Below, in pieces: positions 16,889-30,920 of a DNA stretch of 64,000 nt; the stretch's first letter is position 1; each line of letters starts with the position of its first letter. This DNA is from Gallionella sp. GTDB taxonomy: Bacteria; Pseudomonadota; Gammaproteobacteria; Burkholderiales; Gallionellaceae. Below the pieces are notes generated by a model, which did no database searches, was not told the DNA's origin, and saw only the letters and a program-made list of their open reading frames with translations. The stretch is taken from assembly GCA_028699065.1 (NCBI GenBank), contig JAQVVH010000001.1, forward strand, positions 62,001-126,000, in the 5' to 3' direction. The position numbers were made by a program, and so were the translations under genes.

Positions 16889-18700
16889 CTAACCGATGGC
16901 CACTTTGGCGAGCCGCGCCTTGCGTCCGTAAATAAGATTAACCAATGCCCGCGAGACCATGATCGCGCTGAACATTGAAGTCAAAATCCCCAGGCACAGC
17001 ACAACCGCAAAACCCTTGATAGGACCGGAGCCGAACATAAACAGCGCAATGCCGGCGATCAGCGTCGTGATATTCGAATCCAGAATCGTTCCGAATGCGC
17101 GTTCATAGCCCGCATGTATCGCTGCCTGCGGCGTCACGCCGCTACGCAGTTCATCCCGGATTCGTTCATTGATAAGCACATTGGCGTCGATCGCCATGCC
17201 AAGCGTCAGCGCGATGCCCGCCATGCCTGGCAAGGTCAGAGTTGCCTGCAACATGGACAACAAAGCCACCAGCAAAAGCAGGTTAGCCCCCAGAGAGAGC
17301 ACGGACACCGCGCCAAACATCAGGTAATACGCAACCATAAATACGGCGATCATGAGGAATCCGATCTTGGTCGAATTGAAACCGCGTTCGATGTTTTCGG
17401 CACCCAGACTCGGCCCGATAGTGCGTTCCTCGACAATCTCCATCGGCGCCGCCAGCGCGCCGGCACGCAGTAACAATGCGGTATCCTGCGCTTCGACGGT
17501 ACTCATTTGGCCACTGATCTGCACACGACCGCCGCCGATTTCCTCGCGGATAACCGGTGCCGTCACGATCTCGCCCCGGCCTTTTTCAAACAGGATGATG
17601 GCCATGCGCTTGCCCACGTTTTCGCGCGTAGCTTCCTTGAATTTGCGTGCGCCCACGCCATCAAGATTGATATGTACGGCCGCTTCATTAGTGCGATTAT
17701 CAAAGCCGGGCTGTGCATCATTGATGCGCTCTCCGGTGAGAATCACCTGTTTTTTCACGAGCAGGTAGCCACCCTGGCGCTCGCGGAACATTTCGGTTCC
17801 GAACGGTGGCATCGCCCCGGGTACTGCCTGACGCTCTTCATCCACCATACGGACTTCCAGCGTCGCCGTGCGACCCAAAATATCCTTGGCCCGCGCGGTA
17901 TCCTGCACGCCAGGCAATTGAACCACAATGCGATCAGCCCCCTGCTGCTGGATCACCGGCTCGGCCACACCCAGCTCGTTCACCCGGTTGCGCAAGGTCA
18001 TCAGGTTTTGCTGCAATGCGGCATCCTGAATGCGCCGCTGCGCCTCCGGCTTCAGAATTGCCTGCAGCAAAATTTCACCACTCTGGTCGATACCGGACAA
18101 CTCGAAATCGTTAAATCGCTGGCGGAGCTCTTCCTCGCCCTTGGCGCGCGCCTCACCATCACGAAACTTTACACGCAGGGTATCGCCCTCCCGGGTTACG
18201 CCGGAATAAGCAACCCGCTGCTCGCGCAAAGTGCTGCGGATATCATCGCTCGCAGCATCCAACGCTTTGTCCAGTGCCGCTCTCATGTTCACCTGTAACA
18301 GGAAGTGCACGCCGCCGCGCAAGTCCAGCCCGAGATACATGGGCAATGCATTTAGATCCGACAGCCACTGCGGAGATTGCGACAAAAGATTCAGTGCCAC
18401 CATGTAATCCTCGCCGAGCTGAGCAGCGAGAATATCCTTGGCTTTGATCTGATGATCGGTACTGGCAAAACGCACCTTGACGCTGTTGCCATCCAATGTC
18501 ACCACCTCCGGCACCAGTCCTGCATCCGACAGCAGCGAGGTCACGCGTCCAGATAACGCATCGTCGGCTTTCAGGCTGCTGCGCAGCGGGGAAACCTGCA
18601 AGGCCGGAGATTCGCCGTAAAAGTTCGGCAAGGTATAAATCAGTCCGGCCAGCAATGCGAACAGGATGAGCAAATATTTCCACAAGGGATAACGATTCAT
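16889..18700 (-). CDS. secD: Protein translocase subunit SecD
   Basis: The 603-residue protein has an N-terminal membrane segment (PLWKYLLILFALLAGLIYTLP), a large periplasmic head from about 40 to 430 with LGLDLRGGVHFLLQV, and a C-terminal five-helix bundle containing GMAIDANVLINERIRDEL. It partners SecF. Its size is normal for proteobacterial SecD. Upstream, yajC lies 57 bases away on the same strand. Confidence 0.97.
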   Translation of the reverse strand: MNRYPLWKYLLILFALLAGLIYTLPNFYGESPALQVSPLRSSLKADDALSGRVTSLLSDAGLVPEVVTLDGNSVKVRFASTDHQIKAKDILAAQLGEDYMVALNLLSQSPQWLSDLNALPMYLGLDLRGGVHFLLQVNMRAALDKALDAASDDIRSTLREQRVAYSGVTREGDTLRVKFRDGEARAKGEEELRQRFNDFELSGIDQSGEILLQAILKPEAQRRIQDAALQQNLMTLRNRVNELGVAEPVIQQQGADRIVVQLPGVQDTARAKDILGRTATLEVRMVDEERQAVPGAMPPFGTEMFRERQGGYLLVKKQVILTGERINDAQPGFDNRTNEAAVHINLDGVGARKFKEATRENVGKRMAIILFEKGRGEIVTAPVIREEIGGGRVQISGQMSTVEAQDTALLLRAGALAAPMEIVEERTIGPSLGAENIERGFNSTKIGFLMIAVFMVAYYLMFGAVSVLSLGANLLLLVALLSMLQATLTLPGMAGIALTLGMAIDANVLINERIRDELRSGVTPQAAIHAGYERAFGTILDSNITTLIAGIALFMFGSGPIKGFAVVLCLGILTSMFSAIMVSRALVNLIYGRKARLAKVAIG

Positions 18701-18757
18701 GACAACCTCGGAAATGCTTCGGAAACGACAGGCCCCGCCGGGGGCGGGGGCTGACAG

Positions 18758-19087
18758 TTATTTGATGGACTTGATGGTTCCTTTGGGCAGCACGTTCTGG
18801 ATCGCCGCTTTTTGCACGGTGACTTCAACATTTTCCGCCACAGCCACCTTGACGTAGTCAGCGTAGACCTGACTCACGCTCCCCACTTCGCCACCGACAG
18901 TGACGACTTCATCACCGCGCTGCAGCGCTTCAGTCATCGCCTTGTGCTCCTTCGCGCGCTTTTGCTGCGGACGCAGCACCAGAAAGTAAAAGACAGCGAT
19001 CAGCGCAACCAGTGGGAGAAATTCCATAAAACCGGCTTGCGGGGCAGCCGCTGCGCCTTCGGCGTAAGCATTACTGATGAACATCAT
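18758..19087 (-). CDS. yajC: Preprotein translocase accessory subunit YajC
   Basis: The 109-residue protein has one membrane helix (LVALIAVFYFLVLRPQQKRAKEH) and the cytoplasmic YajC domain with GDEVVTVGGEVGSVSQV. YajC associates with SecDF. The order yajC-secD-secF downstream of tgt and queA is the classical proteobacterial arrangement. A separate promoter may lie at 19121-19126. Confidence 0.96.
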   Translation of the reverse strand: MMFISNAYAEGAAAAPQAGFMEFLPLVALIAVFYFLVLRPQQKRAKEHKAMTEALQRGDEVVTVGGEVGSVSQVYADYVKVAVAENVEVTVQKAAIQNVLPKGTIKSIK

Positions 19088-19120
19088 TCAATCTCCGGAA
19101 AGATAACTAAAAGGGTGCGC

Positions 19121-19126
19121 ATTCTA
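19121..19126 (-). promoter_or_regulatory. Candidate -10 element for yajC-secD-secF
   Basis: Minus-strand TAGAAT is preceded by TGC (extended -10 form) and followed by GCGCACC. It lies 34 bases before the yajC ATG, between tgt and yajC. No convincing -35 is present, which extended -10 promoters can tolerate. Confidence 0.45.
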
Positions 19127-19135
19127 GCATGAAGG

Positions 19136-21267
<2,132 letters not shown>

Positions 21268-21305
21268 CAGCTTGGGCTGTGATTTTTCGAGCGCGGCATT
21301 GTAGT

Positions 21306-21334
21306 TGATTAAGCGCTTCGTTTCATGGATAATC
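21306..21334 (+). promoter_or_regulatory. Promoter of tRNA-Leu(CAA)
   Basis: TTGATT (21306-21311), a 17-base spacer and GATAAT (21329-21334) are followed by a CCGCGCC discriminator and the tRNA at 21347. Confidence 0.6.
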
Positions 21335-21346
21335 CGCGCCTCTTCG

Positions 21347-21430
21347 CCGGGGTGATGGAACTGGTAGACGTGCCGGACTCAAAATCCGGTGCCGCAAGGC
21401 GTGCGGGTTCGAGTCCCGCCCCCGGCACCA
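21347..21430 (+). tRNA. tRNA-Leu (anticodon CAA)
   Basis: The 84-base class II tRNA has acceptor pairing GCCGGGG/CCCCGGC, anticodon loop CTCAAAA on a CCGGA/TCCGG stem, a medium variable arm, T-arm GGTTCGAGTCC and an encoded CCA. It reads UUG leucine codons. Confidence 0.96.
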
Positions 21431-21489
21431 TAAAAACCAAACAAGCCGCTGTTCATCAGGGGCTTTTTTGTTTTCTGGAGATCGCAACG

Positions 21490-21936
21490 ATGATCTGGAA
21501 ACCGAATGTGACCGTAGCTGCCGTGATTGAGCGCGATGGCAAATTCCTGCTGGTCGAGGAAGAAACCGCCCAGGGGCTGAAATTCAATCAGCCCGCCGGT
21601 CACTGGGAACCCGACGAAACGCTGGTGCAAGCGACCGCGCGCGAAGCGCTGGAAGAAACGGCCTGGCACTTTGTCCCCAAATCTCTGCTGGGCATCTATC
21701 GCTGGCATTCGGATAGCGCCAACATCACCTACCTGCGCTTTGCCTTTAGCGGGGAGCTGGGCAAACACGATCCGGCGCGCACGCTCGACAAAGGCATTGT
21801 ACGTGCGGTGTGGCTGACGCCCGACGAGATTCGCGCAATCCGGGATCGGCACCGCAGTCCGCTAATCCTGCGCTGTGTCGAGGATTATCTTGCCGGCAAA
21901 CGTTACCCGCTAGACCTGATTACACACTATGAATAA
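21490..21936 (+). CDS. Nudix hydrolase
   Basis: The 148-residue protein has the Nudix box as [20 protein letters not shown] near residues 37-60. The N-terminus [23 protein letters not shown] and the tail resemble the NudJ-type phosphatase found next to mnmA in many proteobacteria. The likely role is hydrolysis of nucleotide or thiamine pyrophosphates. The ATG at 21490 has CTGGAG upstream; a longer reading would run through the tRNA. Its 3' end overlaps mnmA by 8 bases. Confidence 0.9.
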   Translation: MIWKPNVTVAAVIERDGKFLLVEEETAQGLKFNQPAGHWEPDETLVQATAREALEETAWHFVPKSLLGIYRWHSDSANITYLRFAFSGELGKHDPARTLDKGIVRAVWLTPDEIRAIRDRHRSPLILRCVEDYLAGKRYPLDLITHYE

Positions 21937-23014
21937 ACGTATCGTCGTGGGCATGTCCGGCGGCGTGGATTCGTCGGTAACCGCTTTGCTGCTCAAACAG
22001 CAAGGCTACGATGTCGTCGGTCTGTTCATGAAAAACTGGGAAGACGATGACAACAGCGAATATTGTTCCTCGCGCCAGGATCTGCTCGATGCAGTGGCGG
22101 TCGCGGACACGATCGGCATCCCGATCGAGGCAGTCAATTTCGCGCGGGAATACAAAGATCGGGTCTTCAGTTATTTTCTGCGCGAATACGAGGCCGGCCG
22201 CACGCCCAACCCCGACATCCTGTGCAATTCCGAAATCAAGTTCAAGGCCTTCCTCGATCACGCGCTAAAACTGGGCGCCGACGCGATTGCCACCGGCCAC
22301 TACGCCAAAGTGCGCGAACAGGACGGACTTTTCCAACTCCTCAAAGCGGATGACACCGGCAAGGACCAGAGCTACTTTCTGCACCGGCTGAATCAAGCAC
22401 AACTCTCGAAAGCGATATTTCCGCTGGGCGGCCTATTGAAGTCGCAGGTGCGCGCTATCGCGGAACAGCACAACCTGGCCAATTTCGCCAAGAAAGACAG
22501 CACCGGCATCTGTTTCATCGGCGAACGGCCGTTCCGCGAATTTCTCAACCGCTACCTGCCCAGCACTCCGGGTGAAATGGTCACGCCGGCGGGCAAGGTC
22601 GTCGGCAGGCACATGGGACTATCGTTCTACACCTTGGGACAGCGCCAGGGACTGGGGATCGGTGGCGGTCGTGACAGCAGCGGCGAGCCCTGGTTCGTGG
22701 CAGGCAAGGATATGAAAAAAAACCGCCTGATGGTTGTCCAGGGACACGACCATCCCGCGCTGCTCAGCCGCTCGCTGACCGCGCTGGATAGTCACTGGAT
22801 TAGCAGCTATGTACCCGATATGGCGCCCACTTACGGCGCCAAGACGCGCTACCGCCAGACCGATGCCCCTTGTCTGCTCGAAGAAGTTGTCGACGCGCGC
22901 TGTACTGTCCGTTTCGAACAACCCCAATGGGCTGTTACGCCCGGTCAATCCGTGGTGGTGTACGACGGGGATGTCTGTCTCGGCGGTGCCATCATTGAAC
23001 AAGCGCATTCCTGA
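21929..23014 (+). CDS. mnmA: tRNA-specific 2-thiouridylase
   Basis: The 361-residue MnmA has the PP-loop [15 protein letters not shown] at the N-terminus, a catalytic cysteine in [14 protein letters not shown] and the second in [13 protein letters not shown]. It thiolates U34 of Lys, Glu and Gln tRNAs using sulfur relayed by Tus-type carriers; a tusA-like gene and a tRNA-Lys(TTT) are elsewhere in the window. It is coupled by overlap to the Nudix gene. Confidence 0.97.
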   Translation: MNKRIVVGMSGGVDSSVTALLLKQQGYDVVGLFMKNWEDDDNSEYCSSRQDLLDAVAVADTIGIPIEAVNFAREYKDRVFSYFLREYEAGRTPNPDILCNSEIKFKAFLDHALKLGADAIATGHYAKVREQDGLFQLLKADDTGKDQSYFLHRLNQAQLSKAIFPLGGLLKSQVRAIAEQHNLANFAKKDSTGICFIGERPFREFLNRYLPSTPGEMVTPAGKVVGRHMGLSFYTLGQRQGLGIGGGRDSSGEPWFVAGKDMKKNRLMVVQGHDHPALLSRSLTALDSHWISSYVPDMAPTYGAKTRYRQTDAPCLLEEVVDARCTVRFEQPQWAVTPGQSVVVYDGDVCLGGAIIEQAHS

Positions 23015-23020
23015 ATGGCG

Positions 23021-24418
<1,398 letters not shown>

Positions 24419-24425
24419 TCCGAAC

Positions 24426-24447
24426 CGGTTTGCATCACAGCAAACCG
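24426..24447. terminator. Hairpin between convergent purB and radC
   Basis: A perfect 8-base stem CGGTTTGC/GCAAACCG encloses a 6-base loop that contains most of the radC stop codon. No T-run follows on either strand, so termination is uncertain; it may protect both 3' ends. Confidence 0.45.
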
Positions 24448-25109
24448 CGCTCGGCGAATGAAATCGTCTGCCCCGCGCCGATCACAAAATGATCGAGCAC
24501 CCGCACATCGACCAGTCCGAGCGCCTGTTTCAGCGCATCGGTCAACAGACGATCCGCCTGACTCGGCTCGGCAACACCCGACGGATGATTATGCGCGAGA
24601 ATCACGGCGGCCGCATTCACCGCAAGCGCGCGTTTGACCACTTCGCGGGGATACACACTGGTCTGGCTGAGAGTGCCGTGAAACAACTCCTCCGCGGTGA
24701 TCACCCGGTGCTGTGTATCGAGAAACAGCACGAGAAAAACTTCCTGCGGCCGCCCACCCAGCAATAGTTGCAAATAATTGCGCACCACTTTGGGAGAATT
24801 CAGCGCATCGCCCCGCTTCAACTCCTCACTCAAGGCACGCCGCGACATTTCCAGTACGGCCTGCAGCTGGACAAATTTGGCTTGCCCCATGCCAAGCATC
24901 TCGCAAAATTCGGCTTCGCTCGCCGCAAACAAGCTTGTCAGACTGCCAAATTTCGTAATCAGGTCGCGCGCGAGGTCAACCGCGCTTTTCCCGGTCACGC
25001 CGGTGCGTAAAAAAATTGCCAGCAGCTCGGCATCGGATAAAGCCGCTGCGCCGCGCGCCAACAGCTTTTCGCGCGGACGCTCGCCTTCGGGCCAATCGGT
25101 AATCGCCAT
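24435..25109 (-). CDS. radC: RadC-like JAB/MPN-domain protein
   Basis: The 224-residue protein has an N-terminal helix-hairpin-helix-like region ([19 protein letters not shown]) and a C-terminal JAMM metal site with [19 protein letters not shown] near residue 170. RadC is conserved but a DNA repair role is not firmly established. The start [17 protein letters not shown] fits the family and leaves a short divergent gap to coaBC. Confidence 0.93.
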   Translation of the reverse strand: MAITDWPEGERPREKLLARGAAALSDAELLAIFLRTGVTGKSAVDLARDLITKFGSLTSLFAASEAEFCEMLGMGQAKFVQLQAVLEMSRRALSEELKRGDALNSPKVVRNYLQLLLGGRPQEVFLVLFLDTQHRVITAEELFHGTLSQTSVYPREVVKRALAVNAAAVILAHNHPSGVAEPSQADRLLTDALKQALGLVDVRVLDHFVIGAGQTISFAERGLL

Positions 25110-25157
25110 CTTCCCGCTCTCCCAGCTATCCAGATTCTTGATAAGATGCGGACCATT

Positions 25158-26351
25158 ATGAAACAAGCTCGACCAAAACGCATCCTGCTGGGCATCACCG
25201 GCGGTATTGCCGCCTACAAATCGGCGGAGCTAGTGCGGCAGCTGATACGGCAGGGGCATGAGGTTCAGGTCGCCATGACTGAAGCCTCCTGCCACTTCAT
25301 CACGCCGACAACCCTGCAGGCACTTTCAAAACGTCCGGTTCTGCTGTCACAATGGGACGACAGCGAACACGGCATGGCGCATATCCAGCGCGGCCGCGAG
25401 GCTGATCTGATTGTGATTGCACCGGCGACCGCAGATTTCATCGCCAAACTCGCGCACGGACTAGCCGATGATGCGCTCTCCACATTGTGTCTCGCACGCA
25501 ACTGCCCGCTGTTGATTGCCCCCGCAATGAACCGCGAGATGTGGAGCCACCCCGCGACCCAACGCAATCTCGCGCAATTACGTAACGACGGCGTACAGAT
25601 TCTAGGTCCGGCCGAAGGCGACCAGGCCTGCGGTGAAACCGGCATGGGCAGAATGCTGGAGGCGGTTGAACTGGCGCAAGAAATTCACGCGCGTCTGCAG
25701 CCTGACATATTGCAAGGCGTTCGGATACTCTTGACCGCCGGTCCGACTTACGAGGCGATTGATGCCGTGCGCGGAATCACCAACCGCAGCTCCGGAAAGA
25801 TGGGTTATGCCATCGCCCAGGCAGCCCGCGAACTGGGCGCCGGGGTCACGCTGGTTTCCGGCCCTGTGGCCCTGACTCCGCCATCCGGCGTCAACACGAT
25901 CAACACCACGAGTGCCAATGAGATGTTCGAGGCCGTCAAGCAGAAAGTTGGGCAGTGCGACATTTTTATCGGTGTCGCGGCCGTCGCCGACTATCGTGTG
26001 GCACAGCCCAGCGAACATAAACTCAAGAAAAGCGACGAGACACTGACGCTGGAACTCTTGCCCAACCCGGATATATTGGCGCACGTTGCCGCGCTTCCAA
26101 ATGCGCCGTTCTGTGTGGGATTCGCCGCCGAAAGCCAGCATCTTGCCGAATACGCAGAAAAAAAACGTCTCCAGAAAAATCTGCCTCTACTAGTCGGCAA
26201 TCTTGCGCAGTCCGCCATCGGTAGCGACGAAAATGAGCTGATTCTTTTTGATGACGCCGGGCAATATCCCCTGCCGCGTGCGGACAAACTGACGCTTGCC
26301 CGCGAACTGATGCGCCAAATTGCACACCGTTTCCGCGAAAGAAAAACATGA
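25158..26351 (+). CDS. coaBC: Bifunctional phosphopantothenoylcysteine decarboxylase/synthetase
   Basis: The 397-residue fusion has an N-terminal flavin-dependent CoaC part ([29 protein letters not shown]) and a C-terminal CoaB part ([31 protein letters not shown]). It carries out two steps of coenzyme A synthesis. The start could instead be the ATG at 25146, adding four residues. The 3' end overlaps dut by 4 bases, a common pairing. Confidence 0.96.
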   Translation: MKQARPKRILLGITGGIAAYKSAELVRQLIRQGHEVQVAMTEASCHFITPTTLQALSKRPVLLSQWDDSEHGMAHIQRGREADLIVIAPATADFIAKLAHGLADDALSTLCLARNCPLLIAPAMNREMWSHPATQRNLAQLRNDGVQILGPAEGDQACGETGMGRMLEAVELAQEIHARLQPDILQGVRILLTAGPTYEAIDAVRGITNRSSGKMGYAIAQAARELGAGVTLVSGPVALTPPSGVNTINTTSANEMFEAVKQKVGQCDIFIGVAAVADYRVAQPSEHKLKKSDETLTLELLPNPDILAHVAALPNAPFCVGFAAESQHLAEYAEKKRLQKNLPLLVGNLAQSAIGSDENELILFDDAGQYPLPRADKLTLARELMRQIAHRFRERKT

Positions 26352-26803
26352 AACCCATTTCTGTCGATGTCAAAATTCTCGATCCGCGCCTGCATGAAAA
26401 CATGCCCGGATATGCCACGCCGGGATCTGCCGGAATCGATTTGCGCGCCTGCATCGACCATAACATGATCATTCAACCCAAGCAGTGTGAGCTGATTCCC
26501 AGCGGCATTGCACTGCATCTCGCCGACCCCGGTTACGCGGCCATGATCCTGCCCCGTTCGGGTCTGGGCCATAGGCACGGCATTGTTCTGGGCAATCTGG
26601 TGGGATTAATCGATTCGGATTACCAGGGACAGATTTTTGTCTCTCTGTGGAACCGCAGCCAGATTCCTTTCACCCTAATGCCGATGGAACGCATGGCGCA
26701 GCTGGTCATCGTTCCGGTGATGCATGCGAAATTCAACATCGTGGCGGATTTTCCGCTCAGCCTGCGCGGCAGCGGGGGATTTGGTAGCACTGGCAAACAC
26801 TGA
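26348..26803 (+). CDS. dut: dUTP diphosphatase
   Basis: All five dUTPase motifs are visible in 151 residues: [45 protein letters not shown] and the C-terminal [12 protein letters not shown]. It forms a trimer that hydrolyses dUTP to dUMP. It follows coaBC with a 4-base overlap and ends at a strong terminator. Confidence 0.97.
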   Translation: MKPISVDVKILDPRLHENMPGYATPGSAGIDLRACIDHNMIIQPKQCELIPSGIALHLADPGYAAMILPRSGLGHRHGIVLGNLVGLIDSDYQGQIFVSLWNRSQIPFTLMPMERMAQLVIVPVMHAKFNIVADFPLSLRGSGGFGSTGKH

Positions 26804-26821
26804 AAATTGCTTGCAGAAATA

Positions 26822-26850
26822 AATAAAGCCCGCATAACGCGGGCTTTATT
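26822..26850. terminator. Bidirectional terminator between dut and the PEGA gene
   Basis: A perfect 12-base stem (AATAAAGCCCGC with its complement, 26822-26833 and 26839-26850) has a 5-base loop and A/T-rich base. It serves both convergent genes. Confidence 0.9.
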
Positions 26851-26868
26851 ATTCAAACAACACTCGAA

Positions 26869-27912
26869 TCAGCGTTCGAGATTCAACTCCATTTCAGTGT
26901 TGTCGCCTTTGCGCACCGATACCTTCTCAGTGACCATGCGATAGCCTTCCAGCTTGACACTGATCGCGTGAACACCGGGATCCATCTCCAGACGCAACGG
27001 CGAAAGTCCGTAATACACCCCATCCAGATAGACTTTGGCACGGGCCGGACTGGTATTAACCAGAAGCAAACCACTCGTCGCACTGGCGTGAGGCACATAG
27101 GCGGCCCCCGGTACACGCTCCACAGCAACCGGTTGACCGGCTGAGTAAGCCGGAATCAACGACTCGGATGCCGACGGCTTCGAAAGTTGGGGAGCCTTGT
27201 AAACAGTCACACCTGGCAAGGCCTTGGTGCCGGGCGTCAGATTAAACAACTCCGGTTTTGCCGCCATCAGTGAGGCGCTGATCGCCTCCACTGTTTTGGT
27301 GCTGGCGATTTTCAGTCCACGGTTGAAGTACGCCACTACATCATCCTTACTGTTGCCAGAAACGCCGGCAAAACGATCATTTTTTTCAGTGACCAAACCG
27401 GACCAGACAATCTCGCCAGTCTTGACATCTTTCAGGGTGGTTTCGACTGCAATGCTGATTTCATCGCGTTCCTTGACGTTCAGCGTCAGCTCTTTGACAA
27501 CGCCAGAAACTTCAAACAACGCATTCCCCGCCGCGCCCCCCTCCAGCACCTGATAGCCTTCGGCATCAAAGCGCTGCTTAATGGCAACAGTTACGGCACT
27601 CGCCACCTCCTGATCCAGCATTAGCTGGTCGCCGCTCATTCCGCTCACCCGCAGGGTAGCCACTCCCAGCAATCGAGGATCAGTGACCTTACGCTGGTCG
27701 GCGTACTTGTTTACGCGCAAGGTTGCCCCGTATTTGAGCAGCGGGGACTTTGATCCGGAGGAAGACTTTTGTGCAGCCTGTGTACTCAGCGTCGTATTGT
27801 CTCCTCCATTCACCCAGCCGACCACGGAATCCTTGGCAGATTTAACGGAAGAACAACCCGCGACAGCGAGTAACAAGACAACCACCGCGATCAGGCGCGA
27901 CATAACGTTCAT
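26869..27912 (-). CDS. PEGA-domain lipoprotein
   Basis: The 347-residue lipoprotein has lipobox LLAVAGCSS (Cys 20). A middle region (about 60-220) resembles proteins that assemble at the outer membrane (SGVVKELTLNVKERDEISIAVE). A C-terminal PEGA domain (about 275-345) shows GLLLVNTSPARAKVYLDGVYYG. PEGA domains are beta-sandwich surface or carbohydrate-associated modules. The function is not known. It lies 26 bases after the CBS gene on the same strand, and a good terminator follows. Confidence 0.82.
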   Translation of the reverse strand: MNVMSRLIAVVVLLLAVAGCSSVKSAKDSVVGWVNGGDNTTLSTQAAQKSSSGSKSPLLKYGATLRVNKYADQRKVTDPRLLGVATLRVSGMSGDQLMLDQEVASAVTVAIKQRFDAEGYQVLEGGAAGNALFEVSGVVKELTLNVKERDEISIAVETTLKDVKTGEIVWSGLVTEKNDRFAGVSGNSKDDVVAYFNRGLKIASTKTVEAISASLMAAKPELFNLTPGTKALPGVTVYKAPQLSKPSASESLIPAYSAGQPVAVERVPGAAYVPHASATSGLLLVNTSPARAKVYLDGVYYGLSPLRLEMDPGVHAISVKLEGYRMVTEKVSVRKGDNTEMELNLER

Positions 27913-27938
27913 TCGTTTTTCCCGGAATGGATAATTAA

Positions 27939-28532
27939 TCAGTGAGCGATGACGGCGTCAATTTCGGCAAAAGTACTCGCCAATTCAAAACTCTGAACCT
28001 GTGCACCCAGCTGACGGGCAATTTGCGTAATCGAGAATAGGCCGCAGACCGACTGGCGACCATCGGGAGCCTCTGCCACCACCAGCGCATGCTGGCGATG
28101 AGCTTTTTTCAGTGACGCGACAATATTTCCAACCTTGGCGTTACGCACATCATCAATTTTCAATGCCTCAATTTCGCGCACGCTGGACATGATGTCACGC
28201 ACCATAATGTCGGCATGTGTGCCCCCCATGTTCTGCAGGAAACGCATGGGCTTCTCACCCAGCACGTCGGAAGCTGTCAGCAACCCGGCAACCTGCTCGT
28301 TATCATCCAGAACCAGCAGCATGCGCACGCCGTAACGGATCATTTTGGCATTGGCCTTATCCATCGAGGTTTTGGCACGTACTGTAACCACAGACACTCT
28401 GGACAGATCAGTCATGACATCGGTTGCCGCATCGGACAACTTGACGCGCTCTGGCAATGACTGAACGGGCCGCACACAGGATGAACCTGCTTTTAAGGGG
28501 TTGCTGGGCAATACCGGGTATTCCTTGATCAT
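27939..28532 (-). CDS. CBS-domain protein
   Basis: The 197-residue protein has two CBS repeats: about residues 40-95 (MIRYGVRMLLVLDDNEQVAG and LLTASDVLG) and 105-175 (VRDIMSS to VCGLFSITQIARQLG). CBS pairs bind adenosyl nucleotides and regulate other proteins. No enzyme domain is attached. I chose the ATG at 28530-28532 because AAGGAG lies 8 bases upstream; a GTG three codons earlier is too close to it. It probably forms an operon with the PEGA lipoprotein. Confidence 0.86.
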   Translation of the reverse strand: MIKEYPVLPSNPLKAGSSCVRPVQSLPERVKLSDAATDVMTDLSRVSVVTVRAKTSMDKANAKMIRYGVRMLLVLDDNEQVAGLLTASDVLGEKPMRFLQNMGGTHADIMVRDIMSSVREIEALKIDDVRNAKVGNIVASLKKAHRQHALVVAEAPDGRQSVCGLFSITQIARQLGAQVQSFELASTFAEIDAVIAH

Positions 28533-28581
28533 CACTTTCACTCCTTAGAACTTGAACACATTAACTATCCGGAAATAACGA

Positions 28582-29076
28582 TCAGCGCAACGGCCTGTTC
28601 CCACGCTGGGGCAGGTATTTCGCCAACTCATTTAACGCCATCGTGTAAACCTCACGCTTGAACTCAATGACAGCATTCATATCTATCCAGTACTCATTCC
28701 AGCGCCAGGCATCAAACTCGGGGTGATCACTCGCCCGCAAGCGCACATCACAATCACGGCCTGTCAGGCGCAACAAAAACCAGATCTGCTTTTGCCCCCG
28801 GTAATGCCCGCGGGATTCGCGCCGACTCCAGCTTTGCGGCACTTCGTAGCGCATCCAGTCGCGGGTTCGTCCCAGAATTCGGACGTGGTCAGGCATCAGC
28901 CCCACCTCTTCATGCAACTCCCGGTACATCGCCTGTTCTGGAGTTTCGCCGTGCTGAATTCCGCCTTGCGGAAACTGCCAGGCATGCTGACGCACACGCT
29001 TGCCCCAAAAAACCTGATTTTTGTCATTCGTGATAATGATGCCGACATTCGGGCGAAAGCCGTCTCGGTCAATCAT
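28582..29076 (-). CDS. rppH: RNA pyrophosphohydrolase
   Basis: The 164-residue RppH starts [17 protein letters not shown] and has the Nudix box [23 protein letters not shown] near residues 37-59. It removes pyrophosphate from triphosphorylated mRNA 5' ends and so triggers decay. It is divergent from proS. The ATG at 29074-29076 was chosen over a TTG two codons upstream. Confidence 0.96.
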   Translation of the reverse strand: MIDRDGFRPNVGIIITNDKNQVFWGKRVRQHAWQFPQGGIQHGETPEQAMYRELHEEVGLMPDHVRILGRTRDWMRYEVPQSWSRRESRGHYRGQKQIWFLLRLTGRDCDVRLRASDHPEFDAWRWNEYWIDMNAVIEFKREVYTMALNELAKYLPQRGNRPLR

Positions 29077-29168
29077 CTTCAATCACTGGGTTAATTTTCA
29101 ATGCGCGGATTCTTTCACATTTCAACCCGAATGAAAAGCACGGCTTAGCGCATAGCTGCCATTCGCTG

Positions 29169-29174
29169 TAGAAT
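29169..29174 (+). promoter_or_regulatory. Candidate -10 element for proS
   Basis: TAGAAT followed by CGCGACC lies 36 bases before the proS ATG in the rppH-proS divergent gap. A TTAGCG sits 18 bases upstream as a possible -35. Confidence 0.4.
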
Positions 29175-29210
29175 CGCGACCGTTTTCAACTCCTGTACAG
29201 TCCAAGCATC

Positions 29211-30920
29211 ATGCGCGTGTCACAATTTTTCATTTCCACCCTGAAAGAGGCCCCTTCCGAAGCCGAGCTGCCCAGCCATCAACTCATGACCCGCGCCGGC
29301 TATATCAAAAAACTGTCCAGCGGCTTGTACACCTGGATGCCCTTGGGCTTGCGCGTACTGCGCAAGGTTGAAAATGTGGTTCGAGAAGAAATGAATCGCA
29401 GCAGCGGTATCGAATTACTCATGCCGGCCGTGCAACCCGCCGAACTTTGGCAGGAAACCGGACGCTGGGAGGTTTTTGGGCCGCAAATGCTCAAAATCAG
29501 GGATCGCCACGACAACTCATTCTGCTTCGGCCCAACCCATGAGGAAGTCATCACCGACATCGCGCGGCGGGAAATCCGCAGCTACCGGCAGCTACCGGTC
29601 AACTTCTACCAGATTCAAACCAAGTTCCGCGATGAAGTTCGTCCGCGTTTCGGCGTCATGCGGGCCCGTGAATTCGTCATGAAGGATGCCTATTCGTTCC
29701 ATGCCGATTTCACCAGTCTGGAACAGACCTATCAAGTGATGTACGACACCTATTCGCGCATTTTCGGACGTCTCGGCCTCAAGTTCCGCGCCGTCGCAGC
29801 GGACACCGGCGCGATCGGCGGCAGCGGCTCGCACGAATTTCATGTTCTGGCTGACTCCGGTGAGGATGCGCTGGCGTTCTGTCCGGAGTCGGATTATGCC
29901 GCCAATGTGGAGCTGGCCGTCGCCCTGCCGCCCGCAGCCCCGCGCGCACTTCCGGGCGAGGAAATGCGCAACATCCCCACCCCGAATCAAACGACCTGTG
30001 AAGCCGTCGCTGTGTTGCTGAGTATCCCCCTGCAGCGCACCGTCAAACTTCTGGCTGTCATCGCGCAAGATCAACTGGTCGTTCTGTTGCTGCGTGGCGA
30101 CCACAGCCTGAACGAAATCAAACTTTCCAAACTGCCCGGCATGCATGATTTCCGCTTCGCGCGTGAGGATGAGATCCGTGCATTCTTCAATTGCCCGCCG
30201 GGATTTCTCGGCCCGGTTGGCATCGACCGCAGCAAAACCCGCCTCATCGCCGACCATACCGTGGCCGGGATGAACGATTTTGTCGCCGGCAGCAACGAAC
30301 CCAAATTCCACACGGCCGGCATCAACTGGGGCCGCGATTTGCCCGAGCCCGATCTTGTGGCCGACATCCGTAACGTCATTGCCGGCGATCCGTCGCCGGA
30401 TGGCAAAGGCTCACTGGAATTGTGCCGCGGCATCGAGGTTGGGCATATTTTTCAGCTACGCACCAAATACTCCGCCGCTATGGAGGCGACCTTCCTGGAT
30501 GAGGAAGGGAAATCACAAGTCATGGAAATGGGTTGCTACGGAATTGGTGTTTCCCGCATTGTCGCGGCCGCGATCGAACAAAATTTCGATGCGCGCGGCA
30601 TTGCGTTGCCTGCGGCCATGGCACCCTTTCAAGTCGCCATCGCCCCGATTGGCTACAAAAAGAGCCCAGCCGTCCGCGAAATGGCGGAAAAACTTTACGA
30701 CAGCCTGACCGCTGCCGGCATAGAGGTTTTGCTGGACGACCGCGATGAACGTCCCGGCGTCATGTTCGCCGATCTCGAACTGATCGGCATCCCGCATCGA
30801 ATTGTGATCGGCGACCGAGGACTGAAAGAAGATCAGGTCGAATATCAGGCGCGCCAGGATTCAGAAGCACAGCGTGTGCCGGTTGCCGACATTGAGCGAT
30901 TCATCCGCGAAAAATTATGA
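29211..30920 (+). CDS. proS: Prolyl-tRNA synthetase
   Basis: The 569-residue bacterial-type class II synthetase has motif 2 around [21 protein letters not shown], an editing insertion domain at about 230-390, motif 3 in [15 protein letters not shown], and the anticodon-binding domain from about 470. It charges tRNA-Pro. The 3' end overlaps the transglycosylase start by 4 bases. Confidence 0.97.
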   Translation: MRVSQFFISTLKEAPSEAELPSHQLMTRAGYIKKLSSGLYTWMPLGLRVLRKVENVVREEMNRSSGIELLMPAVQPAELWQETGRWEVFGPQMLKIRDRHDNSFCFGPTHEEVITDIARREIRSYRQLPVNFYQIQTKFRDEVRPRFGVMRAREFVMKDAYSFHADFTSLEQTYQVMYDTYSRIFGRLGLKFRAVAADTGAIGGSGSHEFHVLADSGEDALAFCPESDYAANVELAVALPPAAPRALPGEEMRNIPTPNQTTCEAVAVLLSIPLQRTVKLLAVIAQDQLVVLLLRGDHSLNEIKLSKLPGMHDFRFAREDEIRAFFNCPPGFLGPVGIDRSKTRLIADHTVAGMNDFVAGSNEPKFHTAGINWGRDLPEPDLVADIRNVIAGDPSPDGKGSLELCRGIEVGHIFQLRTKYSAAMEATFLDEEGKSQVMEMGCYGIGVSRIVAAAIEQNFDARGIALPAAMAPFQVAIAPIGYKKSPAVREMAEKLYDSLTAAGIEVLLDDRDERPGVMFADLELIGIPHRIVIGDRGLKEDQVEYQARQDSEAQRVPVADIERFIREKL

